Part shown: positions 54,433 through 63,075 of the stretch, in pieces
How the letters are laid out: every line of letters starts with the position of its first letter
Position numbering within the stretch: the first letter of the stretch is position 1
NCBI RefSeq assembly: GCF_011057975.1
Contig: NZ_CP049109.1
Coordinates: 2,573,001 to 2,637,000 of the forward strand
Source: Sphingosinithalassobacter tenebrarum
GTDB taxonomy: Bacteria > Pseudomonadota > Alphaproteobacteria > Sphingomonadales > Sphingomonadaceae
Direction: 5' to 3'
Length of the DNA stretch: 64,000 nucleotides
Translations under genes and position numbers: made by a program
The notes under the pieces: model-generated
What the model was told of the DNA's origin: nothing
Databases searched by the model: none
What the model saw: the letters and a program-made list of their open reading frames with translations, nothing else

Positions 54433-54588
54433 GACGCTCGGGTCCGAATGGCTCAACTTTGCGTCGATTGACCGCGCGGCGACTTGCGCTTGTTCGCGCG
54501 CGCACTAGGTGCTGCGCACGATGATTCATCCTTGCGCCCGAAGTGGCCCCGACGGGCCCCTGCCCGCCGTCCTGCGGGCGCGCTGAGA

Positions 54589-55902
54589 ATGCGCGCAGTG
54601 CATCACAGCCTGCACGGCGTTTCGCCGCGGATGCGCATGCTGCTGGCGACGGTCGGCTGCGTGGCGATCGCGCTGCCTTCAATCGTCGTGGCCACGGTGC
54701 CGCGTGCCGTGCCGATCCCGCCCGAAGCGGTCGAGGCGGTCCAGCCCGCGCGCATCGTACCCAAGGAAGAGCTGCCGCCGGTCGAGCCCGTCGATTTCGT
54801 CAAGGTCGAACCGGAAAGCGCGCGCGCGATCAATGCCGCGGTTCCGTTCTCTGACCTGCCCAACCCCGCCGCGCGCGCTTTTCGCGTATCCGGCGCGGCC
54901 GCCGACCAGGCGCGCGCCGTCGATTGCCTTGCCGCCGCCGTCTATTACGAAGCGGGCGACGATCGCGAAGGGCAGCAGGCAGTCGCGCAGGTCGTGCTCA
55001 ACCGCGTGCGGCATCCCGCTTTCCCCAACACCGTCTGCGGCGTGGTATTTCAGGGATCGGAACGCAGTACCGGCTGCCAGTTCACCTTCACCTGCGACGG
55101 GGCAATGGCACGCCGCCCGGCCGAGGCGGCGTGGCGGCGCGCCCGCGAAACCGCCCGCGGCGCCCTGAACGGCGACGTCTATGCCGAAGTCGGCCACGCC
55201 ACGCACTATCACACCGACTGGGTCGTGCCCTATTGGAGCTCGAGCCTTGAGAAGATCACCGAGGTGCACGGCCACCTCTTCTTCCGTTGGACGGGATGGT
55301 GGGGCACGCCGCGCGCCTTCTCGCGCGCCTATGCCGGTGCCGAACCGCTCGAGCCGCTGCTTGCCGCGCTTTCCGGCGATCATGGCGAAGCACCCGAAGC
55401 ATCGGGAGAAAAGGCCGCCGAAATCGCGCCCGACGCCTTGCCCAAGCCGACCGCGAGCGATCCCGACAGCTTCCTCGTAACGCTCGACCCGGGCATGGAC
55501 GCCGCTGAGTTTCCCGCACTGGCGATTCGCGTGTGCGGCGATCGCAAGCGCTGCAAGTTCATGGGCTGGATGCCGGAGGACAGTACGCCCAACCGGCTGC
55601 CGCTGGCATCCGACCAGGTCGCGACGATGGCGTTCAGCTATCTGCGCATGGGCGGACAGAGCTACAGCAAGGCATTGTGGAACTGCGATCGGTTCGATCG
55701 GCCGAGTCCGCTGCAATGCATGCGCCCGCAGCCGCTGGCGAGCCCACGGCAGGAATCGTCGATCACCATTCCGCCCCGCCCCGCCCCGAGTGCCGCGCCC
55801 GAGGGCCCGGCAGGCCTTGCCGGTGTGCGGCGCGCGCCCACCGCTCGGCCCGAACCGGTGGTTCCCGCCCTGCCCGCCAACGGCAGCGCCGCACGCGAAT
55901 AG
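54589..55902 (+). CDS. SleB-type cell wall hydrolase
   Basis: The protein has an N-terminal hydrophobic segment (MLLATVGCVAIALPSIVVAT). A Hydrolase_2 (SleB/CwlJ-like) domain follows: VDCLAAAVYYEAGDDREGQQ, AVAQVVLNRVRHPAFPNTVC, GCQFTFTCDGAMA and GHATHYHTDWVVPYW, whose Glu and His residues are the known active-site positions. These enzymes are lytic transglycosylases active on peptidoglycan. The Pro-rich C-terminal tail is long. The start is uncertain: ATG 54589 is used here; the frame is open to a TTG at 54484 and there are ATGs near 54628. About 440 residues. Confidence 0.8.
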   Translation: MRAVHHSLHGVSPRMRMLLATVGCVAIALPSIVVATVPRAVPIPPEAVEAVQPARIVPKEELPPVEPVDFVKVEPESARAINAAVPFSDLPNPAARAFRVSGAAADQARAVDCLAAAVYYEAGDDREGQQAVAQVVLNRVRHPAFPNTVCGVVFQGSERSTGCQFTFTCDGAMARRPAEAAWRRARETARGALNGDVYAEVGHATHYHTDWVVPYWSSSLEKITEVHGHLFFRWTGWWGTPRAFSRAYAGAEPLEPLLAALSGDHGEAPEASGEKAAEIAPDALPKPTASDPDSFLVTLDPGMDAAEFPALAIRVCGDRKRCKFMGWMPEDSTPNRLPLASDQVATMAFSYLRMGGQSYSKALWNCDRFDRPSPLQCMRPQPLASPRQESSITIPPRPAPSAAPEGPAGLAGVRRAPTARPEPVVPALPANGSAARE

Positions 55903-55909
55903 CGAAGCT

Positions 55910-57346
55910 TCAGATCCGGGCGATCAGCGCGCGTGCGACGTCGCCCGCCTCCGCGACTGGAAGGTCATGGATGTCGGGGCGATCGCGCCCCGTCTCCCCG
56001 GCGGTGGAAATCAGCACCGTGGCAACCCCGAACAGCCGCTGCAGCAGCGTCCGGTGCAGCGTCACCATCTGGATCCGGTCATAGGGCAGCACCCATTGGC
56101 GCCGGGTGAGCACGCCGCGCCGGACCTGCAGGCTATCCTCACGCAGCGCATAGCCGTGATACCGCCGCTGCAGCAGCGCCGCGCCGACAATGAAGGGAAT
56201 CGCAGCCAGCACCGGCCAGGCAGGGGGCAGCCAGATCACCAGCCCGATCAGCAACGCGGTAGGCAGCAGCCCCTGTTTCAGGAACGCGCGCGGCACATGC
56301 GCTGCGGCCACGCGCCGCAGGCCGACCGATTCGAAGTTCGGCAGATGCGCAACCGCCATCAGCTCGGCGATCGCGGGATCGCGGACGAACGGCGCGATCC
56401 GGTGGCGCCCGCCGGGATCGTCGCTGCCGCCCAGCGTCTGCACCGACAGGTCCGCATAGCCGAGCATTCCGCGCAGCCATATGCGACGCACAAGCCCCAT
56501 CTGGATGCGCGGAATGGAAAGGATACTCTCGCCGCGACTGAGCAACCCGGTCACGCGCCGCAACCGGCCCTTGTGCAGCGTCAGGCGAAAGTCGAAATCG
56601 CGCAGGATCGTCCTGATCATTCCCGACAACAGGCCAAGCAGGACCAGCAGCAGCGGCAGAAACAGCAGCTGGCTGGTGGAAAAGTCCGCGCGATGCAGTT
56701 CGAGCCAGTCGAACAGGTCGCCAACGTCATAGCCAGTGAAATCGTCGAGAAACTGCAACAGGCCGAACGCCGCCGCGACCCAGAAAAGCGAAAAGCTGAG
56801 CAGGCCCGAGAGCAGCAATTGCCCGAAGCCGAGCCGGTAGAGCAAAGTCTCGCGTTCCGCCTCCGTCGGCGCAGCGACCGCGCCCGAGTCAGGCTGCGCC
56901 TCGCCGCGCACCACGACACGCAGCCGCCGCGCCTCATCGAGCGAAACCATGTCGAGCAGCGCCTCGTCCGCCCCGCCCCCGCCGGTTTCCATGCGGACAC
57001 GGGCGAGATTGAACATTCGCTGCACCAGATTCTGCTCGATGCCGATATCCTGAATGCGCTGCAGCGGGATCGCGCGGCGGTGGCGGCTGAGCAGGCCGCT
57101 GTCGATCACCAGTTCCTCGTCGGTCAGGCGATAGGTGGTGCGCAACCAGCCGAGCCAGTGCAGGAACAGCATCAGCGCCGCGCCGATGCCCAGCGCGGCG
57201 ACGACCACCAGCCCGCCCCGGCTCCACAGCGCCGCAACGATCGCGACCGCCGCCGGGATGTTGGACCGTGCGCCGGTGATCAGCGAAAAGAAGGGCGTGA
57301 TCGGGTGGAGCCGGCGGACTTCGCCTTCCGCTTCGTCGCCTACCAC
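55910..57346 (-). CDS. Large bPH2 (YdbT-like) membrane protein
   Basis: The 478-residue protein carries repeated bacterial PH-2 (DUF304) domains interleaved with membrane helices: IPLQRIQDIGIEQNLVQRMF (first), ILSIPRIQMGLVRRIWLRGM (second) and VLPYDRIQMVTLHRTLLQRL (third). It is partnered with the small protein immediately upstream in transcription. YdbS/YdbT-type pairs occur widely and are thought to act at the membrane, but their function is unknown. The two genes overlap by seven bases (57340-57346), implying translational coupling. Confidence 0.83.
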   Translation of the reverse strand: MVGDEAEGEVRRLHPITPFFSLITGARSNIPAAVAIVAALWSRGGLVVVAALGIGAALMLFLHWLGWLRTTYRLTDEELVIDSGLLSRHRRAIPLQRIQDIGIEQNLVQRMFNLARVRMETGGGGADEALLDMVSLDEARRLRVVVRGEAQPDSGAVAAPTEAERETLLYRLGFGQLLLSGLLSFSLFWVAAAFGLLQFLDDFTGYDVGDLFDWLELHRADFSTSQLLFLPLLLVLLGLLSGMIRTILRDFDFRLTLHKGRLRRVTGLLSRGESILSIPRIQMGLVRRIWLRGMLGYADLSVQTLGGSDDPGGRHRIAPFVRDPAIAELMAVAHLPNFESVGLRRVAAAHVPRAFLKQGLLPTALLIGLVIWLPPAWPVLAAIPFIVGAALLQRRYHGYALREDSLQVRRGVLTRRQWVLPYDRIQMVTLHRTLLQRLFGVATVLISTAGETGRDRPDIHDLPVAEAGDVARALIARI

Positions 57347-57813
57347 GGTTCGCCCGTGATGCGGGGGCGGATATCATCGCGCATCGCTTCGGCCTCCTCA
57401 TAGCGCAGGCCGGGCAGCACGACGCTGCTGCCTGCGGTATGGATCACCAGGGTGGCGATGCCGAACCAGCGTTCGAACAGGCTGCGGGTGATGTCGATAT
57501 GCTGAACGCGGGCGATCGGCACGATGCTGTGCACACGCTCGAACCAGCCGTGGCCCACATGCAGCTCGCGCCCGGTATAGGCATAGCCGAGACGCTTCCA
57601 GCGGCGGTGGGCGGCGATGAAGATCGACCAGAGGCCGATCACCAGCACCGGCCCGGCAATCACGCCGAGCGGCCAGCCCCATTCACGATGTGCGAAATAA
57701 TCGCCGAGCGCAGCGGCGGCGACATAGAAGACCGTCCGCCGCAGCGCCTGAAGCCGCAAGACGTGCAGATATCCCCGATCGACGGGCTCGAGCGGAACGG
57801 GATCGAGTACCAC
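57340..57813 (-). CDS. Small bPH2 (YdbS-like) membrane protein
   Basis: The 157-residue protein has two hydrophobic helices (TVFYVAAAALGDYFAHREW and GVIAGPVLVIGLWSIFIAAH) followed by one bPH2 domain with the conserved sequence SIVPIARVQHIDITRSLFER and TLVIHTAGSSVVLPGL. It is the YdbS-like partner of the YdbT-like gene downstream, overlapping by seven bases. The start is GTG at 57813. Function unknown. Confidence 0.83.
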   Translation of the reverse strand: MVLDPVPLEPVDRGYLHVLRLQALRRTVFYVAAAALGDYFAHREWGWPLGVIAGPVLVIGLWSIFIAAHRRWKRLGYAYTGRELHVGHGWFERVHSIVPIARVQHIDITRSLFERWFGIATLVIHTAGSSVVLPGLRYEEAEAMRDDIRPRITGEPW

Positions 57814-57832
57814 GCTCCGCTTAGGCCATAGC

Positions 57833-57862
57833 GGGCGCGCTTTCTCAAGTGAAAGCGCGCCC
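57833..57862 (-). terminator. Hairpin downstream of the acyl-CoA dehydrogenase gene
   Basis: A perfect 12-bp stem GGGCGCGCTTTC (57833-57844) / GAAAGCGCGCCC (57851-57862) with loop TCAAGT lies 11 bases past the acyl-CoA dehydrogenase stop on the minus strand. It has no T-run but is a strong transcription-stop candidate. Confidence 0.55.
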
Positions 57863-57873
57863 GTCGGTGGCGA

Positions 57874-59676
57874 TCAGGCGGCTTCGAACGCTTCGGGTTC
57901 GAGCGCCATGATGCTGTCGCTGCCGGCTTCGACCTGCGCGCGCAGCGAAGCAGTGCGCGGCAGGATGCGGTCGGCATAATAGCGCGCCGTCACAAGCTTG
58001 GTTTCGAGGAATTTGGTATCGGCACCATCCTCGCCCAGCGAACCTTGCGCGGCAGTCGCCATGCGCAACCACATCAGGCCGATCGCGACGACGCCGGTCA
58101 TTTCCATAAACGGATAGGCGGCGGCGCCCGCGTCGTTCGGATTCTTCATCCCGTTTGCGGCGAGCCACATCGTCGAAGCCTGCATGTCGCCAAGCGCCTT
58201 TTCCAGCTTGCCGGCGAATTCGGCCAGCTTCTCGTCCTTCTTGGCTTCGGCGATTTCACCGGCGACCTGTTTGAAGAAGGCCTGGACCGCGCGGCCGCCC
58301 TTGCGGGCGAGCTTGCGGCCGACCAGGTCCATCGCCTGCACGCCGTTGGTGCCTTCATAGATCATCGCGATACGGGCATCGCGGACATATTGCTCCATGC
58401 CCCATTCGGCGATGTAGCCGTGCCCGCCATAAACCTGCTGGCAATCGGTCGCGACCTTGTAGCCGAGATCAGTGCCGTAGCCCTTGATTACGGGCGTGAG
58501 CAGCCCGACCAGATCGTCGGCGAGCTCGCGCGCTTCCTCATCGCCCGCATCGTGCGAGAGATCGACCTGAAGCCCGCCCCACAGACAGAGCGCACGCAGC
58601 CCTTCGATCTGCGCCTTGGATTCCATCAGCATGCGCCGCACATCGGGATGGACGAACAGCGTATCGGCCTTTTCCTCCGGGTCCTTCGGCCCGGTCAGCG
58701 CACGGCCCTGACGGCGGTCATTGGCGTACTGAACGGCATTCTGGAACGCGACTTCGGCGATGCCGAGGCCCTGAAGCCCGACGCCGAGGCGCGCGGCGTT
58801 CATCATCACGAACATCGCGGCGAGACCCTTCATTTCCTCGCCGACCAACCAGCCCTTGGCGCCGTCATAGTTAAGGACGCAGGTGGCATTGCCGTGAATG
58901 CCCATCTTGTGCTCGATCGATCCGCACGACACACCGTTGCGCTCGCCGATCGAACCATCGTCGTTGACCAGGAACTTGGGCACGACGAACAGCGAAATGC
59001 CCTTCGAGCTGTCGGGCGCGCCCGGCGTCTTCGCCAGCACGAGGTGGATGATGTTGTCGGCCATGTCATGCTCGCCGGCCGAGATGAAAATCTTGGTGCC
59101 GGTGATTTCATAGCTGCCGTCGGCCTGTGGCTCGGCCTTGGTCTTGATGAGCCCGAGATCGGTGCCGCATTGCGGTTCGGTGAGGTTCATCGTGCCGGTC
59201 CATTCGCCCGACACCATCTTGGGGAGATATTTCTCCTTCAGTTCCTGCGACCCGTGCGCGAGCAGCGCGGCGACTGCGCCCTTGGTCAGCCCCGGATACA
59301 TGGCGAAGGCCATGTTGGCGCTGATCAGATATTCCTCAAACGCGGTCGAAACGATGTGCGGCATGTTCTGCCCGCCGAATTCCTCGGGCGCGCCGAGCGT
59401 CATCCAGCCGCCCTCAACGAACGCCTTATAGGCCTCCTTGAAGCCCTCGGGCGTGGTCACACTGCCATCGTCGTTGCGCTTGCAGCCCTGCTGGTCGCCG
59501 CTCTGGTTCAGCGGGAAAAGCTGTTCGGCCACGAACTTGCCGCCTTCATCGAGCACGGCGTTGACGATTTCGGGCGATGCCGTGGCGAACGCCGGCAGCT
59601 CGGCATAGCGATCGAGCCCGATCACCTTTTCGATGATGAAGCGGGTGTCGCGAACGGGGGCGGTATAACGGGGCAT
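57874..59676 (-). CDS. Acyl-CoA dehydrogenase (DmdC-like, C-terminally extended)
   Basis: The 600-residue protein has an N-terminal AcylCoA_DH_N cap (YTAPVRDTRFIIEKVIGLD) and the central FAD-binding fold (MNLTEPQCGTDLGLIKTKAE, ITGTKIFISAGEHDM). Also present are the catalytic-glutamate region MIYEGTNGVQAMDL and a C-terminal extension (VGRKLARKGGRAVQAFF onward). The layout fits the DmdC/3-methylmercaptopropionyl-CoA dehydrogenase group and related long acyl-CoA dehydrogenases; the true substrate is not inferable. A 12-base gap separates it from the MerR-type regulator upstream, so they are likely one operon. ATG at 59676 after GAGGAAGAGG. Confidence 0.85.
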   Translation of the reverse strand: MPRYTAPVRDTRFIIEKVIGLDRYAELPAFATASPEIVNAVLDEGGKFVAEQLFPLNQSGDQQGCKRNDDGSVTTPEGFKEAYKAFVEGGWMTLGAPEEFGGQNMPHIVSTAFEEYLISANMAFAMYPGLTKGAVAALLAHGSQELKEKYLPKMVSGEWTGTMNLTEPQCGTDLGLIKTKAEPQADGSYEITGTKIFISAGEHDMADNIIHLVLAKTPGAPDSSKGISLFVVPKFLVNDDGSIGERNGVSCGSIEHKMGIHGNATCVLNYDGAKGWLVGEEMKGLAAMFVMMNAARLGVGLQGLGIAEVAFQNAVQYANDRRQGRALTGPKDPEEKADTLFVHPDVRRMLMESKAQIEGLRALCLWGGLQVDLSHDAGDEEARELADDLVGLLTPVIKGYGTDLGYKVATDCQQVYGGHGYIAEWGMEQYVRDARIAMIYEGTNGVQAMDLVGRKLARKGGRAVQAFFKQVAGEIAEAKKDEKLAEFAGKLEKALGDMQASTMWLAANGMKNPNDAGAAAYPFMEMTGVVAIGLMWLRMATAAQGSLGEDGADTKFLETKLVTARYYADRILPRTASLRAQVEAGSDSIMALEPEAFEAA

Positions 59677-59688
59677 CGTGCCTCTTCC

Positions 59689-60123
59689 TCAGTTGTTATT
59701 GCTGTCGTCGTCGACGCTTTCGAGCAGGTCGACAAATTGCTGGAGCTCGGCGATCGACGCCTCGATATCGTCCTTCTGTTGCGCGAGCAGGTCGATCCGT
59801 TCCCTGCAACGATCGAGCGTGACCTTTCGCTGCACGCGGCGGCCGTCGTCGACATCGTAGAGGTCGATCATCTCGCGGATTTCGGCGAGGCTGAAACCGA
59901 CGCGCTTGCCGCGCAGTATCCAGGCGAGCCGGGCGCGATCGCGCTGCGAATAGACGCGCTGGGTGCCGCGCCGCTCGGGGCCGATCAGCCCTTCGTCTTC
60001 ATAAAAGCGCAGCGCGCGCGGCGTGACGTCGAATTCGGCGCACATATCCGAGATCGAGAATTCGTCGCGATCGGTGTGCGGCAGAACCGGCTGCGGTTCG
60101 AAACGGGAAACGGCCTTGTTCAT
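59689..60123 (-). CDS. MerR-family transcriptional regulator
   Basis: The 144-residue protein has the MerR winged helix (FSISDMCAEFDVTPRALRFY, EDEGLIGPERRGTQRVYSQR, DRARLAWILRGKRVGFSLAE). A C-terminal coiled coil with dimerisation helix follows (CRERIDLLAQQKDDIEASIA). It lacks the cysteine pairs of metal sensors and resembles the LiuR/acyl-CoA type. It is probably the regulator of the acyl-CoA dehydrogenase gene 12 bases downstream. ATG at 60123. Confidence 0.85.
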   Translation of the reverse strand: MNKAVSRFEPQPVLPHTDRDEFSISDMCAEFDVTPRALRFYEDEGLIGPERRGTQRVYSQRDRARLAWILRGKRVGFSLAEIREMIDLYDVDDGRRVQRKVTLDRCRERIDLLAQQKDDIEASIAELQQFVDLLESVDDDSNNN

Positions 60124-60155
60124 GGCCGCTCATCTAGTTTCCCTTTACGTCAACG

Positions 60156-60674
60156 TCAACCGTCAGTTGCACATAGCAACCGACCCTTGGGGTCGCGGAC
60201 CGATGCCGCCTCTGTTTCCGATTCGCTGAGCAGCGCAGGGGCGAACCCCGCAAAGGACGCGCGGCCCGAGCACAATGCCTCGCAACCATCCGGCACCTGC
60301 CCCGGAAAATGGATCCGGTTGCCGTCGAAACGCGCATCGAAGCCACATTCGGCTTTGTCGCCGAGTTCGACATGCATCGTCTCCCCCACCCGACTGACGG
60401 TGCCCGACGCCGAACAGGTGATGCCGTCGCCATAATCGACAAAGGCGCCGATCTTGTAGCCGACGCCTTCGTGCACGATGCACAGCCGATCGGTATCGCG
60501 CGAATAGAGCCCGGCAATTTCGGTATTGGCGGGATCGCGCACCATCCCGCGTTCGATCGCGGCGGTTTCGAGGTCGAGCGGCGGCAGCAGGTTCCGGCCC
60601 TCTTCCGCTGCCGGTTCGTCCCCGCCCGAACAGGCGGCAAGGAGCAGCACGACCGCAAGCGCGGCGCGCTTCAT
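60156..60674 (-). CDS. Small lipoprotein of unknown function
   Basis: The 172-residue protein has a lipobox ([15 protein letters not shown]). A cysteine-containing body follows ([59 protein letters not shown]). Paired cysteines suggest disulfides. I recognise no domain. The ATG at 60674 overlaps the hisI stop by three bases. The frame is open to 60788, which lies inside hisI. Confidence 0.62.
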   Translation of the reverse strand: MKRAALAVVLLLAACSGGDEPAAEEGRNLLPPLDLETAAIERGMVRDPANTEIAGLYSRDTDRLCIVHEGVGYKIGAFVDYGDGITCSASGTVSRVGETMHVELGDKAECGFDARFDGNRIHFPGQVPDGCEALCSGRASFAGFAPALLSESETEAASVRDPKGRLLCATDG

Positions 60675-61033
60675 ATCCGCTCCAGCGCGCCGTTGGCGGC
60701 AATGCGGCGATAGAAGCAGCTCGGCGCGCCGGTATGGCAGGCAGGCCCGGCCGGATCGGCGATCACCCAAAGCGCGTCCTGATCGCAATCGATACGGATT
60801 TCCCGGACGCGCAGGACATTGCCCGAGCTTTCACCCTTCTTCCAGAGCCTCTCCCGGCTGCGGGACCAGAAAGTCGCCTCGCCGGTTTGTCGAGTCGCGG
60901 CGAGCGCCTCGGCGTTCATGTGCGCGACCATCAGCAGCGCGCCGTTCGCCGCATCGGTGACGACGGCGGTCACCAGCCCTGCGGCGTCATATTTGGGGTC
61001 GAGCAGAGTGCCCGTTTCGCGATCACTGTCCAT
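60671..61033 (-). CDS. hisI: Phosphoribosyl-AMP cyclohydrolase
   Basis: The 120-residue enzyme catalyses the third step of histidine synthesis. It has [20 protein letters not shown], the Asp/Cys metal-site motif [20 protein letters not shown], and [13 protein letters not shown] with the second Cys pair. It is the monofunctional form without HisE. The start is ATG 61033; the stop overlaps the lipoprotein ATG. Histidine neighbours (hisH, hisA, hisF) are not in this window, so it is detached from the main operon. Confidence 0.93.
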   Translation of the reverse strand: MDSDRETGTLLDPKYDAAGLVTAVVTDAANGALLMVAHMNAEALAATRQTGEATFWSRSRERLWKKGESSGNVLRVREIRIDCDQDALWVIADPAGPACHTGAPSCFYRRIAANGALERI

Positions 61034-61091
61034 GCGGGGAGGCTTAGCGCAATTCAGCCGTCAGGTTGAATGCGAATCCGTACACCAAACT

Positions 61092-61182
61092 CCGTTTGCG
61101 CTGAGCTTGTCGAAGCGCCGTTCTGCCATTTCCGACGCCGGCGGGGAGAAGGACGGGACTTCGACAAGCTCAGCCCCAACGG
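61092..61182. repeat. Dispersed palindromic element, copy C
   Basis: Arms at 61092-61115 (CCGTTTGCGCTGAGCTTGTC onward) and 61159-61182 share the GAGCTTGTCGAAG core seen in the other copies. The loop is 43 bases. Outer flanks (CCAAACTCCGTTTG on the left, CCAACGGAATTTGGG on the right) also face each other. The element lies between hisI and the small stress-type gene. Confidence 0.8.
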
Positions 61183-61208
61183 AATTTGGGTGAAGCCGGG
61201 GCCTCCCC

Positions 61209-61460
61209 TCAATGATTGCGTATCGCTTCGATCAGCTCATCCTTATTCATCTCCGAGCGCCCCTCGATGCCGATCTCCTGTGCCTCATCGTAGAGTTCGT
61301 CCTTGGTCCGCTCCTCAAGCTTGCGCCCGCCGGTCTCGTTCACGCTGTCATTCGCCTGCGCATTGGCGATTCGCGCGGCCTTCTCTTTCGAGGCGCCCTG
61401 GTCGCGCAGCGCTTCGTACGTGTCGTCGTTCTTGACCTGCTTGCCGTGGTCCTGTGCCAT
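61209..61460 (-). CDS. Small DUF7218/Rho-N-like protein
   Basis: The 83-residue product (DHGKQVKNDDTYEALRDQGA, SKEKAARIANAQANDSVN) has a hydrophilic N-terminus and a C-terminal domain (RTKDELYDEAQEIGIEGRSE, MNKDELIEAIRNH). The latter is the same kind of fold as at the end of the 48.4-kb protein. Such small basic/acidic proteins are common in stress-associated gene sets. ATG at 61460, seven bases after AAAGGAG, divergent from purF. An inverted repeat AGACCGGTT precedes both start codons. Confidence 0.65.
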   Translation of the reverse strand: MAQDHGKQVKNDDTYEALRDQGASKEKAARIANAQANDSVNETGGRKLEERTKDELYDEAQEIGIEGRSEMNKDELIEAIRNH

Positions 61461-61574
61461 AACCGGTCTCCTTTCCCCCTGGAAAACCGACGAAAAGCCC
61501 GAGAGTTCACCTTTCTATTACAAAAGGGCGACAAAGCGGCCCCGAGCGCCTATATGGCCCCGCGTAGACCGGTT
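61461..61574. promoter_or_regulatory. Paired AGACCGGTT motifs upstream of two divergent genes
   Basis: AACCGGTCT (61461-61469, adjacent to the start of the small gene) and AGACCGGTT (61566-61574, ten bases before the purF ATG) are perfect inverted copies about 100 bases apart. Each leader therefore carries the same 9-mer near the ribosome binding site. This may be a shared regulator site or coincidence. Confidence 0.3.
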
Positions 61575-61583
61575 GAGGGACCG

Positions 61584-63056
61584 ATGCTGACCACCAATCC
61601 GTTTGATGACGACAAGCTGCGCGAAGAGTGCGGCATCTTCGGCGCGTCGGGCGTCGACGGCGCCGCGGCGCTCGTGGCGCTGGGGTTGCACGCGCTGCAG
61701 CACCGGGGGCAGGAAGCCGCCGGTATCACCAGTTTCGATGGCGATCATTTCCATACGCATCGCGCGATGGGGCTCGTCGGGGAGACCTTCAGCCAGCAGA
61801 ATGAGGAAGCGATTCGCGCGCTGCCCGGTTCGGTCGCCTGCGGCCATGTCCGCTATGCGACGACGGGCGAGACGGCGCTGCGCAACGTCCAGCCGCTGTT
61901 CGCCGAGCTGAGCGAGGGCGGATTCGCGATCGCGCATAACGGCAATATCTCCAACGCGCTGCGGCTGCGGCAGGAGCTGGTGCGCACCGGATCGATCTTC
62001 CAGTCGACCAGCGACACCGAAACGATCATCCACCTCACCGCGCGGTCGAATTACGATCAGCTGCTCTACAAGTTCATCGATGCGTTGAAGCGCGTCGAGG
62101 GTGCCTATTCGCTCGTCTGCGTGACGCGCGAGGGCATGATCGCCTGCCGCGATCCGCTCGGCATCCGCCCGCTGGTGCTCGGCCGCCGTGGCGACGCGGT
62201 GATCGTCGCGTCGGAAACCGTCGCGCTCGACGTCGCCGGCGCGGAGTTCATCCGCGAAATCGAGCCGGGCGAGCTGATCGTGGTGAAGGGCACCGAGATC
62301 GAATCGCATCGCCCCTTCCCGCCCCGCGCGCCGCGCCCGTGCATCTTCGAATATGTCTATTTCTCGCGCCCCGATTCGCGCGCCGTATCAGCGGGCCGCT
62401 CGGTCTATGCCGTGCGCAAGGCGATCGGCGCGCAGCTGGCGATGGAAGCACCGGTCGAGGCCGACATCGTCATCCCCGTCCCCGATTCGGGCACGCCCGC
62501 GGCGATCGGCTATGCGCAGGAATCGGGCATTCCCTTCGAGCTGGGCATCATCCGCTCGCACTATATGGGCCGCACCTTCATCCAGCCGACCGACGAGATC
62601 CGGCACGAAGGGGTGCGGCTGAAGCACAATGCCAATCGCGATATCGTGGCGGGCAAGCGCATCGTGCTGATCGACGATTCGATCGTGCGCGGCACCACCA
62701 GCCACAAGATCGTGCAGATGATGCGCGACGCGGGCGCGACCGAAGTGCATATGCGCATCGCCAGCCCGCCGACCAAGAATCCCTGCTTCTACGGCGTCGA
62801 CACCCCCGAAAAGGCCAAGCTGCTCGCCGCGAACAAGTCGCTCGAGCAGATGACCGACCATATCAAGGCGGATAGCCTGGCGTTCATTTCGATGGACGGC
62901 CTGTACAAGGCGCTGGGCGAGGCGGCGCGGGGCGAGGAGCCGAGCCATTGCGACGCCTGTTTCTCGGGCGAATATCCGACCACGCTGACCGATCAGCGTG
63001 ACCGCGAAACCGCCGATCAGCTTGCGCTGCTCGAGGAAACCGAAGCAGCCGAATAA
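61584..63056 (+). CDS. purF: Amidophosphoribosyltransferase
   Basis: PurF starts purine synthesis by adding glutamine amide to PRPP. The 490-residue protein has a short propeptide (MLTTNPFDDDKLREE) ending before Cys16 of ECGIFGASG, the N-terminal nucleophile of glutaminases. The PRPP site is IVLIDDSIVRGTTSHKIV. A cysteine cluster near the end (SHCDACFSGEYPT) is of the type in 4Fe-4S-bearing PurF of Bacillus. ATG 61584 follows GAGGGA. The frame is open upstream to 61212 only by chance. Confidence 0.95.
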   Translation: MLTTNPFDDDKLREECGIFGASGVDGAAALVALGLHALQHRGQEAAGITSFDGDHFHTHRAMGLVGETFSQQNEEAIRALPGSVACGHVRYATTGETALRNVQPLFAELSEGGFAIAHNGNISNALRLRQELVRTGSIFQSTSDTETIIHLTARSNYDQLLYKFIDALKRVEGAYSLVCVTREGMIACRDPLGIRPLVLGRRGDAVIVASETVALDVAGAEFIREIEPGELIVVKGTEIESHRPFPPRAPRPCIFEYVYFSRPDSRAVSAGRSVYAVRKAIGAQLAMEAPVEADIVIPVPDSGTPAAIGYAQESGIPFELGIIRSHYMGRTFIQPTDEIRHEGVRLKHNANRDIVAGKRIVLIDDSIVRGTTSHKIVQMMRDAGATEVHMRIASPPTKNPCFYGVDTPEKAKLLAANKSLEQMTDHIKADSLAFISMDGLYKALGEAARGEEPSHCDACFSGEYPTTLTDQRDRETADQLALLEETEAAE

Positions 63057-63075
63057 GCGCGTTCCCGGAGCAAGA

